64,000 nucleotides of DNA from Rhizobiaceae bacterium (GTDB lineage: Bacteria; Pseudomonadota; Alphaproteobacteria; Rhizobiales; Rhizobiaceae): assembly GCA_905339215.1 (NCBI GenBank), contig CAJPFN010000019.1:1-64000 (forward strand), given 5' to 3'. Under the pieces are notes generated by a model, which was given only the letters and a program-made list of their open reading frames with translations, searched no databases and was not told where the DNA came from. Made by a program: the position numbers and the translations under genes. The stretch's first letter is position 1. Each line of letters starts with the position of its first letter. This document shows, piece after piece, positions 31,203 through 39,322 of this stretch.

Positions 31203-34091
31203 CTACTTCTTCGCCGACTTCAGCTTCTCCTGGACCAGCAGTTCGGTGTCGACCAGCGTGATCGCCGTCTCGACGTCGGCGAAGTAGGGATCCCACTGCA
31301 TCTGGCCGGCCTCGTGGTAGACGTCGCGGCAGGCGATCAGCGCGGCGAGCGCATCGGCGAGAACGGTCCGGTCGGCAGTCTGCTTGCCGAGTTCGAGGAG
31401 CAGCAGGGACAGATTGTACTGGGTATCGGCCCAGCCGATCGGGTTGGTCGCCCGGTCGTAGCCGGAAACGGCGAGGCGATAGTGCTCGGCCGCCTCGCGC
31501 AGCGTGTCCGGCCCGCCGCCGTGGGTGCCGAGCGAGAACAGGGCGTTGGCAAGGTTGTTGTTGGTCGAGGCCCAGCCGCCGGCGTCGCGGTCGCGGGTGC
31601 GCACCTCCAGGATCGCCTCGTAGAGCGGCACGGCCTTGCGGATGTGTGCGGGATCGTGGGTCAGTTCGCCGTATCGATACCAGGCATTGGCGAGATTGTT
31701 GGTGGACGACGCCCATTCGAGAGGGACGCGCTCGCGCGTACGTTCAGACAGCGCCTCCTCGTAGGCGGCAATCGCCTGGTCGAGGGCGGCTGTGTCGCCC
31801 GTGCGCTCCGCCGTGGTCGACAGGACGAGGCCGAGATTATCCTTGATGCCTGCCCATTTCAGCGGGCTGCGTTCGCGCGTAATCTCCTCCATCGCCAGGC
31901 GGAAGGCATCGGCCGCCTCGCCGAGCGTGGCGACCACGCGGTGTGCGTCGCTCTCGCGCAGGGCGAGGTGATAAAGAGTGGCGCCGCGATTGGAGTGCGT
32001 CTCGGCCCAGTGCAGAGGGGCGGCGGCGCGGGTGCGCACCTCGAAGATGCCGTCGAGCAGCTTCACCGCCTCGGCGAGGCGGGCAGAATCGGGATCGCGC
32101 GAGCCGAGTTCGCCGAGCGCCAAAGCGAGGTTGTTCTGCGCGTTGGCCCAGTCCATCGGCGCTGACTGCGGCGTCCACACCAAAAGCGCGGCGCGATAGG
32201 CTGCGACCGCTTCTTCCAGCCGGTCGCGGTGCCGTTCGCGCTGGCCGATGGAGAAGAGGATGGAGCCGAGATTGTTCTGCAGCCTTGCCCAGTCCATGGG
32301 CGCGGTCTCCCGCGTGCGCACTTGGAGCGCCGCGCGCGCTGCGGTCGCCGCCGCTTCCAGCGTCTCGGTGCCGGCGCTGCGGTCGCCGAGGCTCATCAGG
32401 ACCAGCGCCAGATCGCTCTGCAGCTGGGCGCGCTTGGCCGAGAGGCCGCGCAGCGCCTCGGCGTCGATTGCCGCGCGCAGGATCTGCGCCGCCTGCTCCA
32501 TCTGCTCGGTGCCGCTGCTGCGCTCGCCGCGCGACCACAGCGCCATCGCCATGCCGCCCTGCGTGTCGGCCCAGCCTTCCGGATCGGACTGCGCCGGGGC
32601 GAGGGCGGCGGCCGAAGCGAAGGCGGCGAGTGCGCGGTCGAGGGCCGCCTCGTCGGCGCGGAAGAAGCCCATGTCGACCAGCGCCTTGGCTTCGGAGAGC
32701 TTGTAGCGCAGCGCCAGCCGGGCGTCCCACCGCTCGACCTGGGCGAAGGCCTGGGAGAAATCCGCGGCGGCCCGGGCATAGTCATAGGCAAGCGCGTAGG
32801 TTTCGGCACTGGACGCAAAAACCTCGGCGTGCTCGACCCGCCGGGCCCGGACGTCCGCTTCGGCCTGATCGAGGCTGGACGAGAGTTCGGCGACGCGCGC
32901 CTTGGCGCGCTCGTGGAAGGTGAGCGCCGCCGACAAGGCGCCTTCGGCGACCGCCTCTCCGGCCAGCGCCGTGAGACGGGCGATCTCGGGATCGGATTGC
33001 CTGAGCCTGTCGCGCTCGTCGAGCAGCGTGCGGATGCGGGTGGCCTGCTCGTCGAGCAGGCGGGCGAGCTGGTCGGGGTCGCCAGGTGCGGCGGTTCCGA
33101 GCGCGTTGAGCATGGCGAAGAGCGCGTCCATGGGGACGCCCTTGTCGCGCGCGGTGGCGGCGACCTGGCGTCGCTGGACCTCGCCGACCGCCGCCATGGT
33201 GAGCAGCAGCCTGCGCCGCTCGCCGCGGATCGGCGCCGCGTCGTCGCCGGCTTCCTCGGCCTCGCCGCCGAAATAGAGCAGGCGCCTCAGGCTGGAGTTG
33301 ACCCAGGGCTGCTGGCGCGCGTCGGTGCGCAGCCAGACCTCCTCGGCGACCATGGTCATGACGTCGGAGAAGGCGAAGCCGCTCGCCGCAAGATGCTTGA
33401 GCAGGGCGGCCGCATAGGGGCTGTTCGCGCCGGGGTCACCGTCGAGGGCGGCGCGGCCGGGGGCGGCGGCAAACGAAATCACACTGCCGAGGGTTTCGGC
33501 CGGCTTTGCCGGAGCTGCGGCCAGCCGCACCGCGCCGCGAGTCTCGCCGAGGCCGGAAGCGCCGACCGGCACCGGCGTGGCGGCAGGTTCCCTGCGCACC
33601 ATGGCGCCGGCGGGAAAGGGGTTGTCGCGGCAGGCGTCGAGCAGGACGATCGTGACCGGGACGATCTCCTGCAGCGCGGCGAGATAGTCGGAGACCGGGA
33701 CCAGCCGTTCGCCGGCGGCGTCGAGGGCGGAGAGGTCGGCATCGACCGGGACGAGATAGTTCTCGCCGCCGGCCTCGATGCCGTGGCCGGCATAGTAGAC
33801 GATCGCGACGTCGGCGCCCTCGGCGTCTTCGGCGAAGCGTTCCAGGGTGCGGCGCAGCTTGCGCGCATCGGCGTTTCGCGCGTCGACGGTGTCGAAGCCG
33901 AGCCGGTCGAACAGGTCCTCGATGGCGCGGGCGTCGGATTCGGGATTGGCGAGCGGCGGCAGATGCTCGTAGGCCGATTGGCCGATGATCAGCGCAACGC
34001 CGCGCAGCGCCTTCGCCTCCTCGGCGTGGAGCGGCAGGGCGACGATGGCAAAAAGAATGGCGGCCAGAAGCAGCCGCCAGAGGCGCGTCAT
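31203..34091 (-). CDS. Secreted caspase-family (C14) protein with TPR-like repeats, paralogue B
   Basis: A 962-residue paralogue of the 28002 gene with the same plan: signal peptide (MTRLWRLLLAAILFAIVALP, cleavage near LHA), caspase-like domain with His103 (YYAGHGIE) and Cys154 (LDACRDNPFP), a helical stretch, and a long C-terminal block of about ten TPR-like repeats (N-N-L-A/G-x-A-L cores such as RLQNNLGSILFSIGQ). The first 170 residues match paralogue A at most positions; the repeat halves have diverged. The start at 34091 opens the signal sequence. Such proteins are widespread in Rhizobiales but their role is not known. Confidence 0.88.
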   Translation of the reverse strand: MTRLWRLLLAAILFAIVALPLHAEEAKALRGVALIIGQSAYEHLPPLANPESDARAIEDLFDRLGFDTVDARNADARKLRRTLERFAEDAEGADVAIVYYAGHGIEAGGENYLVPVDADLSALDAAGERLVPVSDYLAALQEIVPVTIVLLDACRDNPFPAGAMVRREPAATPVPVGASGLGETRGAVRLAAAPAKPAETLGSVISFAAAPGRAALDGDPGANSPYAAALLKHLAASGFAFSDVMTMVAEEVWLRTDARQQPWVNSSLRRLLYFGGEAEEAGDDAAPIRGERRRLLLTMAAVGEVQRRQVAATARDKGVPMDALFAMLNALGTAAPGDPDQLARLLDEQATRIRTLLDERDRLRQSDPEIARLTALAGEAVAEGALSAALTFHERAKARVAELSSSLDQAEADVRARRVEHAEVFASSAETYALAYDYARAAADFSQAFAQVERWDARLALRYKLSEAKALVDMGFFRADEAALDRALAAFASAAALAPAQSDPEGWADTQGGMAMALWSRGERSSGTEQMEQAAQILRAAIDAEALRGLSAKRAQLQSDLALVLMSLGDRSAGTETLEAAATAARAALQVRTRETAPMDWARLQNNLGSILFSIGQRERHRDRLEEAVAAYRAALLVWTPQSAPMDWANAQNNLALALGELGSRDPDSARLAEAVKLLDGIFEVRTRAAAPLHWAETHSNRGATLYHLALRESDAHRVVATLGEAADAFRLAMEEITRERSPLKWAGIKDNLGLVLSTTAERTGDTAALDQAIAAYEEALSERTRERVPLEWASSTNNLANAWYRYGELTHDPAHIRKAVPLYEAILEVRTRDRDAGGWASTNNNLANALFSLGTHGGGPDTLREAAEHYRLAVSGYDRATNPIGWADTQYNLSLLLLELGKQTADRTVLADALAALIACRDVYHEAGQMQWDPYFADVETAITLVDTELLVQEKLKSAKK

Positions 34092-34248
34092 TGCCCGATC
34101 CCGACGGCGCCTTCCGCGCATGCCCGTGCCCAATCCGCTAGCCGTCGACCAGTTGTACGGCCGCTTGTGGCAACAGCATGGCGCGCCGGCCGGGATGGGT
34201 GCAAGGGGTGCCGGCGGGCCGCGCAGGTAGGACGCCGTCGGGTCAGCG

Positions 34249-34578
34249 CTACTTCAGCGACATCAGCCAGGCGACGACGTCGCGCTTCTCCTCCTCGAAG
34301 AGGCGGTAGGTGGTCATTGGAAAATGGTCCTCATGGAGGAAGCGGACGAAGAAGGCCTCGTCGTGGCCGGGGCGCTTGACGATCTCCTCGAAGGGCGGCG
34401 CCATGTCGGACCCTTGCGTCTCGCCGGCATGGACGTGGCAGAGACGGCACCACTGCTCGACGACCGCCGCACCGCGCGAGATCGTGTCGGCCGACGCGTC
34501 GCCGGCCGGAAGGTGCGCCGCCAAAAGAAGGGCGGACGCGGCAAAGGTAGCCTTCGCCCGCAAGCTACTGCCAGGCAC
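34249..34578 (-). CDS. Small c-type cytochrome, periplasmic
   Basis: A 109-residue protein with a signal peptide (cleavage near DASA) and a single haem c motif, CRLCH, in VVEQWCRLCHVHAGE. The axial Met is likely the one in HFPMTTYRLF, followed by a final helix VVAWLMSL as in class I cytochromes. It would carry electrons in the periplasm; the donor and acceptor are not encoded nearby. The start is a GTG at 34578 supported by GGGAGGG 8 bases upstream. Lies alone after paralogue B on the same strand. Confidence 0.85.
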   Translation of the reverse strand: MPGSSLRAKATFAASALLLAAHLPAGDASADTISRGAAVVEQWCRLCHVHAGETQGSDMAPPFEEIVKRPGHDEAFFVRFLHEDHFPMTTYRLFEEEKRDVVAWLMSLK

Positions 34579-34715
34579 GATACAAACCCTCCCTTATGAA
34601 TCAATCCTACACGGCGCGGCGGGCCATCGCCATCGCGGTGCGAAGTGGCCCGCGGGGTTCCCAAGGGCGGCCGGCCGGCGTAAAGCTCCGTCGATCCGCC
34701 GCCCAGGGCCACACC

Positions 34716-35417
34716 ATGACCTCCGCCCTTTCAACCATCGGCTTCGACGCCGACGACACGTTGTGGCAGAACGAGCAGTTCTTCCGCATGACCGAGAAGC
34801 AGTTCGCCGCGCTGCTCGCCGACTATGCCGGCGCCGATCACCTGATGGAGCGGCTGCTGGAATCGGAGAAGCGCAACCTCCGCCACTACGGCTTTGGCAT
34901 CAAGGGCTTCACCCTGTCGATGATCGAGACGGCGATCGAGGTGACGCAAGGCAAGGTGCCGGCGGCGGTGATCGGCGATATCCTCGACGCCGGCCGCGAG
35001 ATGCTCTCCCATCCGGTCGAAACGTTGCCCGACGTGCGCGAGACGCTGGAGGCGCTGGCCGGCCGCTACCGGCTGGTTATGATCACCAAGGGCGACCTGT
35101 TCGACCAGGAGCGGAAGCTTGCCGCCTCGGGGCTTGGCGACCTGTTCGATGCCGTCGAAATCGTCTCCGACAAGTCGGCGGCGACCTACCGGCGGGTCTT
35201 TGCCCGCCACGGCGACGGGCCGGAGCGGGCGATGATGGTCGGTAATTCGCTGAAATCCGACGTGGTGCCGGCGATCGAGGCCGGCGGATGGGGCGTCTAC
35301 GTGCCCCACGAGCTGACCTGGGTGCTCGAGCACGTGCCGGAGCCCGAGGGCGAGCCGCGCTACCGCAGGATCGCCGGCCTCGGCGACCTTTGCCAGGTGA
35401 TCGAGGCGATCGGCTAA
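34716..35417 (+). CDS. HAD-family hydrolase
   Basis: A 233-residue haloacid-dehalogenase-fold phosphatase. Motif I is FDADDTLW with the nucleophilic Asp and the acid/base Asp two positions on, motif II lies in LVMITKGDLF (Thr), and motif IV in MMVGNSLKSDVVPA. The cap is of the helical C1 type. Such enzymes usually remove phosphate from small molecules; substrate unknown. No strong ribosome site at the ATG at 34716, but the Asp motif at residue 11 fits that start well. It is followed on the same strand by an SDR gene 73 bases later. Confidence 0.88.
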   Translation: MTSALSTIGFDADDTLWQNEQFFRMTEKQFAALLADYAGADHLMERLLESEKRNLRHYGFGIKGFTLSMIETAIEVTQGKVPAAVIGDILDAGREMLSHPVETLPDVRETLEALAGRYRLVMITKGDLFDQERKLAASGLGDLFDAVEIVSDKSAATYRRVFARHGDGPERAMMVGNSLKSDVVPAIEAGGWGVYVPHELTWVLEHVPEPEGEPRYRRIAGLGDLCQVIEAIG

Positions 35418-35490
35418 AGACGATACCTCCCGGCTTGCCTTGCGCGCCGGGGCAAGCGAGGATCGCTGCCCGATCACGAGGAGGGAGACC

Positions 35491-36357
35491 ATGTCGCTGA
35501 AGGGCAAGACGCTGTTCGTTTCGGGAGGGTCGCGCGGCATCGGCCTGGCGATTGCGCTCCGTGCCGCCCGTGACGGGGCGAACGTGACCATCGCGGCGAA
35601 GACGGCTCAGCCGCATCCCAAGCTGGCGGGCACGATCCATACGGCCGCCGAGGAGATCGAGAAGGCCGGCGGCAAGGCGCTGCCGGTGATCTGCGACATC
35701 CGCGAGGAGGCTCAGGTGGCCGACGCGGTGGAGAAGACGGCGGCGGCCTTCGGCGGTATCGACATATGCGTCAACAACGCCAGCGCGATTCAGCTGACCG
35801 GCACGCTGGCCACCGACATGAAGCGCTTCGACCTGATGCACCAGATCAACGCGCGGGGCACGTTCCTGGTATCGAAGATGTGCATTCCGCACCTGAAGAA
35901 GGCCGAAAACCCGCACATCCTGACGCTGTCGCCGCCGCTCGACATGGCGGCGAAATGGTTCAAGAACCACGTCGCCTACACGATGGCGAAGTTCGGCATG
36001 TCGATGTGCACGCTGGGCATGGCGGCGGAGTTCGCCCGCGACGGGATTGCCGTCAACTCGCTGTGGCCGCTGACGACGATCGACACGGCGGCGGTGCGCA
36101 ACCTGCTCGGGGGGGAGACGATGGCGTCGATGAGCCGGTCGCCGGAGATCATGGCCGACGCCGCGCATGCGATCCTGACTCGCCCGGCGCGCGACTGCAC
36201 CGGCAACTTCTTCATCGACGAGATGGTGCTGCGCGAGGAGGGCGTCACCGACTTCTCGGTCTACGCGCCGGGCGTCAAGGGTCCGCTCGCCGGGGACTTC
36301 TTCGTGCCCGACGCGGTGTTCGCCGAGACGCCGACCAGGGTCGCGCGGGCGTTCTGA
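35491..36357 (+). CDS. Short-chain dehydrogenase/reductase, HSDL2-like
   Basis: A 288-residue NAD(P)-dependent oxidoreductase. The cofactor site is FVSGGSRGIGLAIA, followed by DI and NNAS (VNNASAIQL). The catalytic residues are Ser in LTLSPPLDM and Tyr/Lys in YTMAKFGM, the pattern of the hydroxysteroid-dehydrogenase-like 2 subgroup (the LSPPL phrase is typical). The long C-terminal part (GNFFIDEMVLREEGVTDF) also fits. GAGGAGGGAGA precedes the ATG. Substrate unknown, probably a fatty or carbonyl compound. Confidence 0.9.
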   Translation: MSLKGKTLFVSGGSRGIGLAIALRAARDGANVTIAAKTAQPHPKLAGTIHTAAEEIEKAGGKALPVICDIREEAQVADAVEKTAAAFGGIDICVNNASAIQLTGTLATDMKRFDLMHQINARGTFLVSKMCIPHLKKAENPHILTLSPPLDMAAKWFKNHVAYTMAKFGMSMCTLGMAAEFARDGIAVNSLWPLTTIDTAAVRNLLGGETMASMSRSPEIMADAAHAILTRPARDCTGNFFIDEMVLREEGVTDFSVYAPGVKGPLAGDFFVPDAVFAETPTRVARAF

Positions 36358-36387
36358 GAGCGCTTCCGGCCTCCTCCTGCCCGGCGA

Positions 36388-38502
36388 TCAGCCGAACATC
36401 AAATCCTTGACCAGCGCCGAAGCGGACTGAAGCTGCTTCAACACCGACTTCAAGTCGGCCTGCTCGACCTTGGAAAGCTTCGCGACTTCGACCCGGTTCG
36501 AAGCGGGAATGCCCGAATGCAGGTCGCGGCTCTGTTGCGCAAGCAACAGCGAGAGCAGCAGTGCATGGCCCGAAAGCATGGCGGCCATGTCCTGGTCGCC
36601 GCCGATGCCCAGCCCGATCAGCCGCTCCAGCCGCGCCTTGGTCGAGCGTTCGCGGACGTCGTGGCGGATGGCCAGCGTGCGGGCGGTGGCGACGATCGGG
36701 AACAGCCCGTACTTCTTCAGGTCGAGCCGGCCGTCCTCGAGCTGGAAGCCGCCGAACAGGGTGAACGGATTGCCGATCTGGTCGAGGTTGGCGCCGAGCA
36801 GCTTGGCGAAATGCGCTTCGGCGTGGCCGGTCTGGTAGGCGTGTTCGAAAAGCGCGTAGCCCATGGCGTTGTCGCCGTGGATCGGCCGCATGTCGAAGAC
36901 GATGTCGACGTTGAGCAGGTCCTGCGGCCGCGAACGGCGCACCCAGTCGGCGATGCGCGACTTCCACAGGTCGAGCGAGCCGCGGAACTCGGGATTCTTC
37001 GCCATGACGCCGCCCTTGCAGTAGGGCACGCCGGCGGTGTCGAGGAAGTCGGCGAGGCGACGGCCGAGTTCGGCGAACCAGCGGTCCTCGGGGCCGCCGG
37101 GCTCGCCCTCGGCGAAGACGATGGCGTTGTCCTGGTCGGCGGCGAGCAGGCTCTCGCCGCGGCCGCCCGATCCGAGCACGAGCAGCGTCCACGGACAGGG
37201 CGGGGCGCCGAGGCCTTCTGCCGCCATGGCCGCCTCGGCGAGGATGGCGGCGCGGCGTGTCACCGCGCACAGTTCCTCGCTGACGATCTCGGAGATGACG
37301 CGGGCGTCGAGGCGCTCGGCGATGAGGCCGTCGGCGACGGTGGGCAGCGTCGCCCAGGCGGCCGCCATCTCGGCCGCGGAGCCGGCCGCTTCCAGCCGGT
37401 CGTCGAGGTTGATGGCGACGCCGGCACGCAGCTTGAGCAGGTCGCGCGCCGAAACGATGCCGGCCAGCCGCCCGTCCTCGTGGCGTACGGCGAGGTGACG
37501 GATCTTCAGCCGGTCCATGCGGCCGATGGCGCGGTAGGCAAACGCCTGGGTGCGGATCGAGGCCAGCGGCCGCGTCGCGATTTCGCCGACCCGGCACGCG
37601 AACGCCGCTTCGGCGCGCGCCGCGATCAGGCGCATCACGTCGCGCTCGGTGACGATTCCGTAGTCCCCGATCGGCGCGCCGGGTTCGCCGGCGTCGGAGA
37701 CGAAGACGGACGAGATGCGACGCTCGACCATCAGCGCGATGACGTAGCGGGCGGTGGCGTCGGAACGAACGACGATCGGCGGGGCGCTCATCATGTCGCC
37801 GATGCGGTGCCGGTAGGCGTAGGGGTCGATCGCCTGGAAGACCGGCGCGGCAGGCGCGGCGACCGGCGCCACCCAGCCGGCCTGGTGCGCCTTGTCGAGT
37901 TCGCTGGTGAGCCTGAGGGAGGCGCGCTCGGCTTCGGCAAGCGTGCGGATGCCGCGCTCCTGGAGCTTCGGCAGGAGCGCCAGGAATATCTCGGCCGCGG
38001 CCTGCGCGTCGCCCAGCGCCGAGTGGCGGCCGGTGACGGTGACGCCGAGCCAGGAGGCCAGCGCGTCGAGCGAATAGTCGGCGAGGCCGGGATTGGCAAC
38101 CTGGGCCAGCAGGCGCACGCAGAGCGTGCGCGGCCGCTCCCAGGGGAGGCTGGCGCGGCCGGTTTCCTTTTCCAGAACGGCCAGATCGAAGCCGATCGAA
38201 TGGCCGATGAGAATGCGACCGGCGGCGAATTCCTTCAGCTTCTCCCATGCCGCGGGAAACTGGGGCGAACTGCGCACCATGGCGTTGGTGATGTTGTGGA
38301 TGCGGGAGGAGGCCGACGGAATGGGAATGCCGGGATCGACGAGCAGATCGAGCATCGGACTTTCCTGGATCCTGCCCCCGCCGATGGCGAGGGCGCCGAT
38401 CTGGACGATGCGCGCCTTCGACGCGTCGAGGCCGGTCGTCTCGGTGTCGAGCGCTATGGCGTTCAACGCTATCAGCGGCGTCGCGCCGCTCGCCATCGTC
38501 AT
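36388..38502 (-). CDS. DEDDh exonuclease - CBS pair - DUF294 nucleotidyltransferase-like protein
   Basis: A 704-residue multidomain protein. Residues about 10-180 are a DnaQ-like 3'-5' exonuclease: ALDTETTG (ExoI with DE), IGHSIGFDLAVL (ExoII), HSALGDA (ExoIII with His and Asp). Residues about 235-365 hold two CBS motifs (VFVSDAGEPGAPIGDYGIVT and LAVRHEDGRLAGIVSARDLL), which usually bind adenine nucleotides. Residues about 400-700 are DUF294 (LVLGSGGRGESLLAADQDNA, the nucleotidyltransferase-like Gly-Ser/Asp motif) and DUF294_C. The DUF294-CBS core is common and regulatory; the exonuclease in front is less usual. GGGGGAGG supports the ATG at 38502. Confidence 0.88.
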   Translation of the reverse strand: MTMASGATPLIALNAIALDTETTGLDASKARIVQIGALAIGGGRIQESPMLDLLVDPGIPIPSASSRIHNITNAMVRSSPQFPAAWEKLKEFAAGRILIGHSIGFDLAVLEKETGRASLPWERPRTLCVRLLAQVANPGLADYSLDALASWLGVTVTGRHSALGDAQAAAEIFLALLPKLQERGIRTLAEAERASLRLTSELDKAHQAGWVAPVAAPAAPVFQAIDPYAYRHRIGDMMSAPPIVVRSDATARYVIALMVERRISSVFVSDAGEPGAPIGDYGIVTERDVMRLIAARAEAAFACRVGEIATRPLASIRTQAFAYRAIGRMDRLKIRHLAVRHEDGRLAGIVSARDLLKLRAGVAINLDDRLEAAGSAAEMAAAWATLPTVADGLIAERLDARVISEIVSEELCAVTRRAAILAEAAMAAEGLGAPPCPWTLLVLGSGGRGESLLAADQDNAIVFAEGEPGGPEDRWFAELGRRLADFLDTAGVPYCKGGVMAKNPEFRGSLDLWKSRIADWVRRSRPQDLLNVDIVFDMRPIHGDNAMGYALFEHAYQTGHAEAHFAKLLGANLDQIGNPFTLFGGFQLEDGRLDLKKYGLFPIVATARTLAIRHDVRERSTKARLERLIGLGIGGDQDMAAMLSGHALLLSLLLAQQSRDLHSGIPASNRVEVAKLSKVEQADLKSVLKQLQSASALVKDLMFG

Positions 38503-38590
38503 GGAACCTCCCCCAATCGCGACCGCGGAATCAGTAGGATGGCTTCCGCCGGGTGGCAAGATCGGGTGGCGCTATGCCGCGCCCCGGCGT

Positions 38591-39124
38591 TCAGTCGCTG
38601 GCACCTTCGCCCTTGCCGCCCTTTTCGCCCTTGGCGAAGTCCATAAGGCGGTCGATGTAGGCGAGCAGCAGCGCCGAGACGACGAAGGCGAGGTGCATGA
38701 TCGTCACCCACATCAACTGTTGCGGGGTGAACGTGGCGTGGTTGAGGAAGATCTGCAGGAGGTGGATCGAGGAGATCGCCACGATGGTCGAGGCGACCTT
38801 GATCTTCAGCGAACCGACATCGATCGTGCCCAGCCAGTGGACCTCGCCATCGTGGTCGTCGAAACGGCTGACGAAGTTTTCGTAGCCCGAGATGATGACC
38901 ATCACCACCAGGCTGGCGACGAGCGCGGCGTCGATGAGGCCGAGCATCCTCAGGATCGTGTCGGTATCGTTGAGCACCAAGGCACTCTCGGCGAATTCGA
39001 AGAGCTTCTTGCCGAAGGTCAGCGCGTAGATCGCCAGCGCCACGCCGAGGCCAAGATAGAAGACCACGAGCAGCCAGCGCGAGGCGAGGATGATCGACTC
39101 GATGAGCGATTCCAGGCGTTTCAT
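38591..39124 (-). CDS. UPF0114 (YqhA) family membrane protein
   Basis: A 177-residue inner-membrane protein with four hydrophobic segments (LLVVFYLGLGVALAIYAL; LIDAALVASLVVMVIISGY; STIVAISSIHLLQIF; MHLAFVVSALLLAY). The phrases GYENFVSRF and LGTIDVGSLKIKVASTIVAIS are signatures of the TIGR00645/UPF0114 family, whose role is unknown. It ends in a Lys/Gly-rich tail. It lies upstream of the exonuclease-DUF294 gene on the same strand, 88 bases away. Confidence 0.92.
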   Translation of the reverse strand: MKRLESLIESIILASRWLLVVFYLGLGVALAIYALTFGKKLFEFAESALVLNDTDTILRMLGLIDAALVASLVVMVIISGYENFVSRFDDHDGEVHWLGTIDVGSLKIKVASTIVAISSIHLLQIFLNHATFTPQQLMWVTIMHLAFVVSALLLAYIDRLMDFAKGEKGGKGEGASD

Positions 39125-39322
39125 GAGGGCGGAGATCCTGAGCGGTTTGAGCGCTCTATCGCGCCTCGGACGGCCTTTTTCAAGACGGCGCGAACGGCTA
39201 CACGCAAAGAAATGCGCCCGGCCGGAGCCACGTCCCGCCAGGCGCGCCGTCGTCCTCGAAGCCGGGACGGGGCAGGGAAGGGGTGCGCGACGCCGGCCCG
39301 CTTGGGCTGGCGCCGCGGGGAG

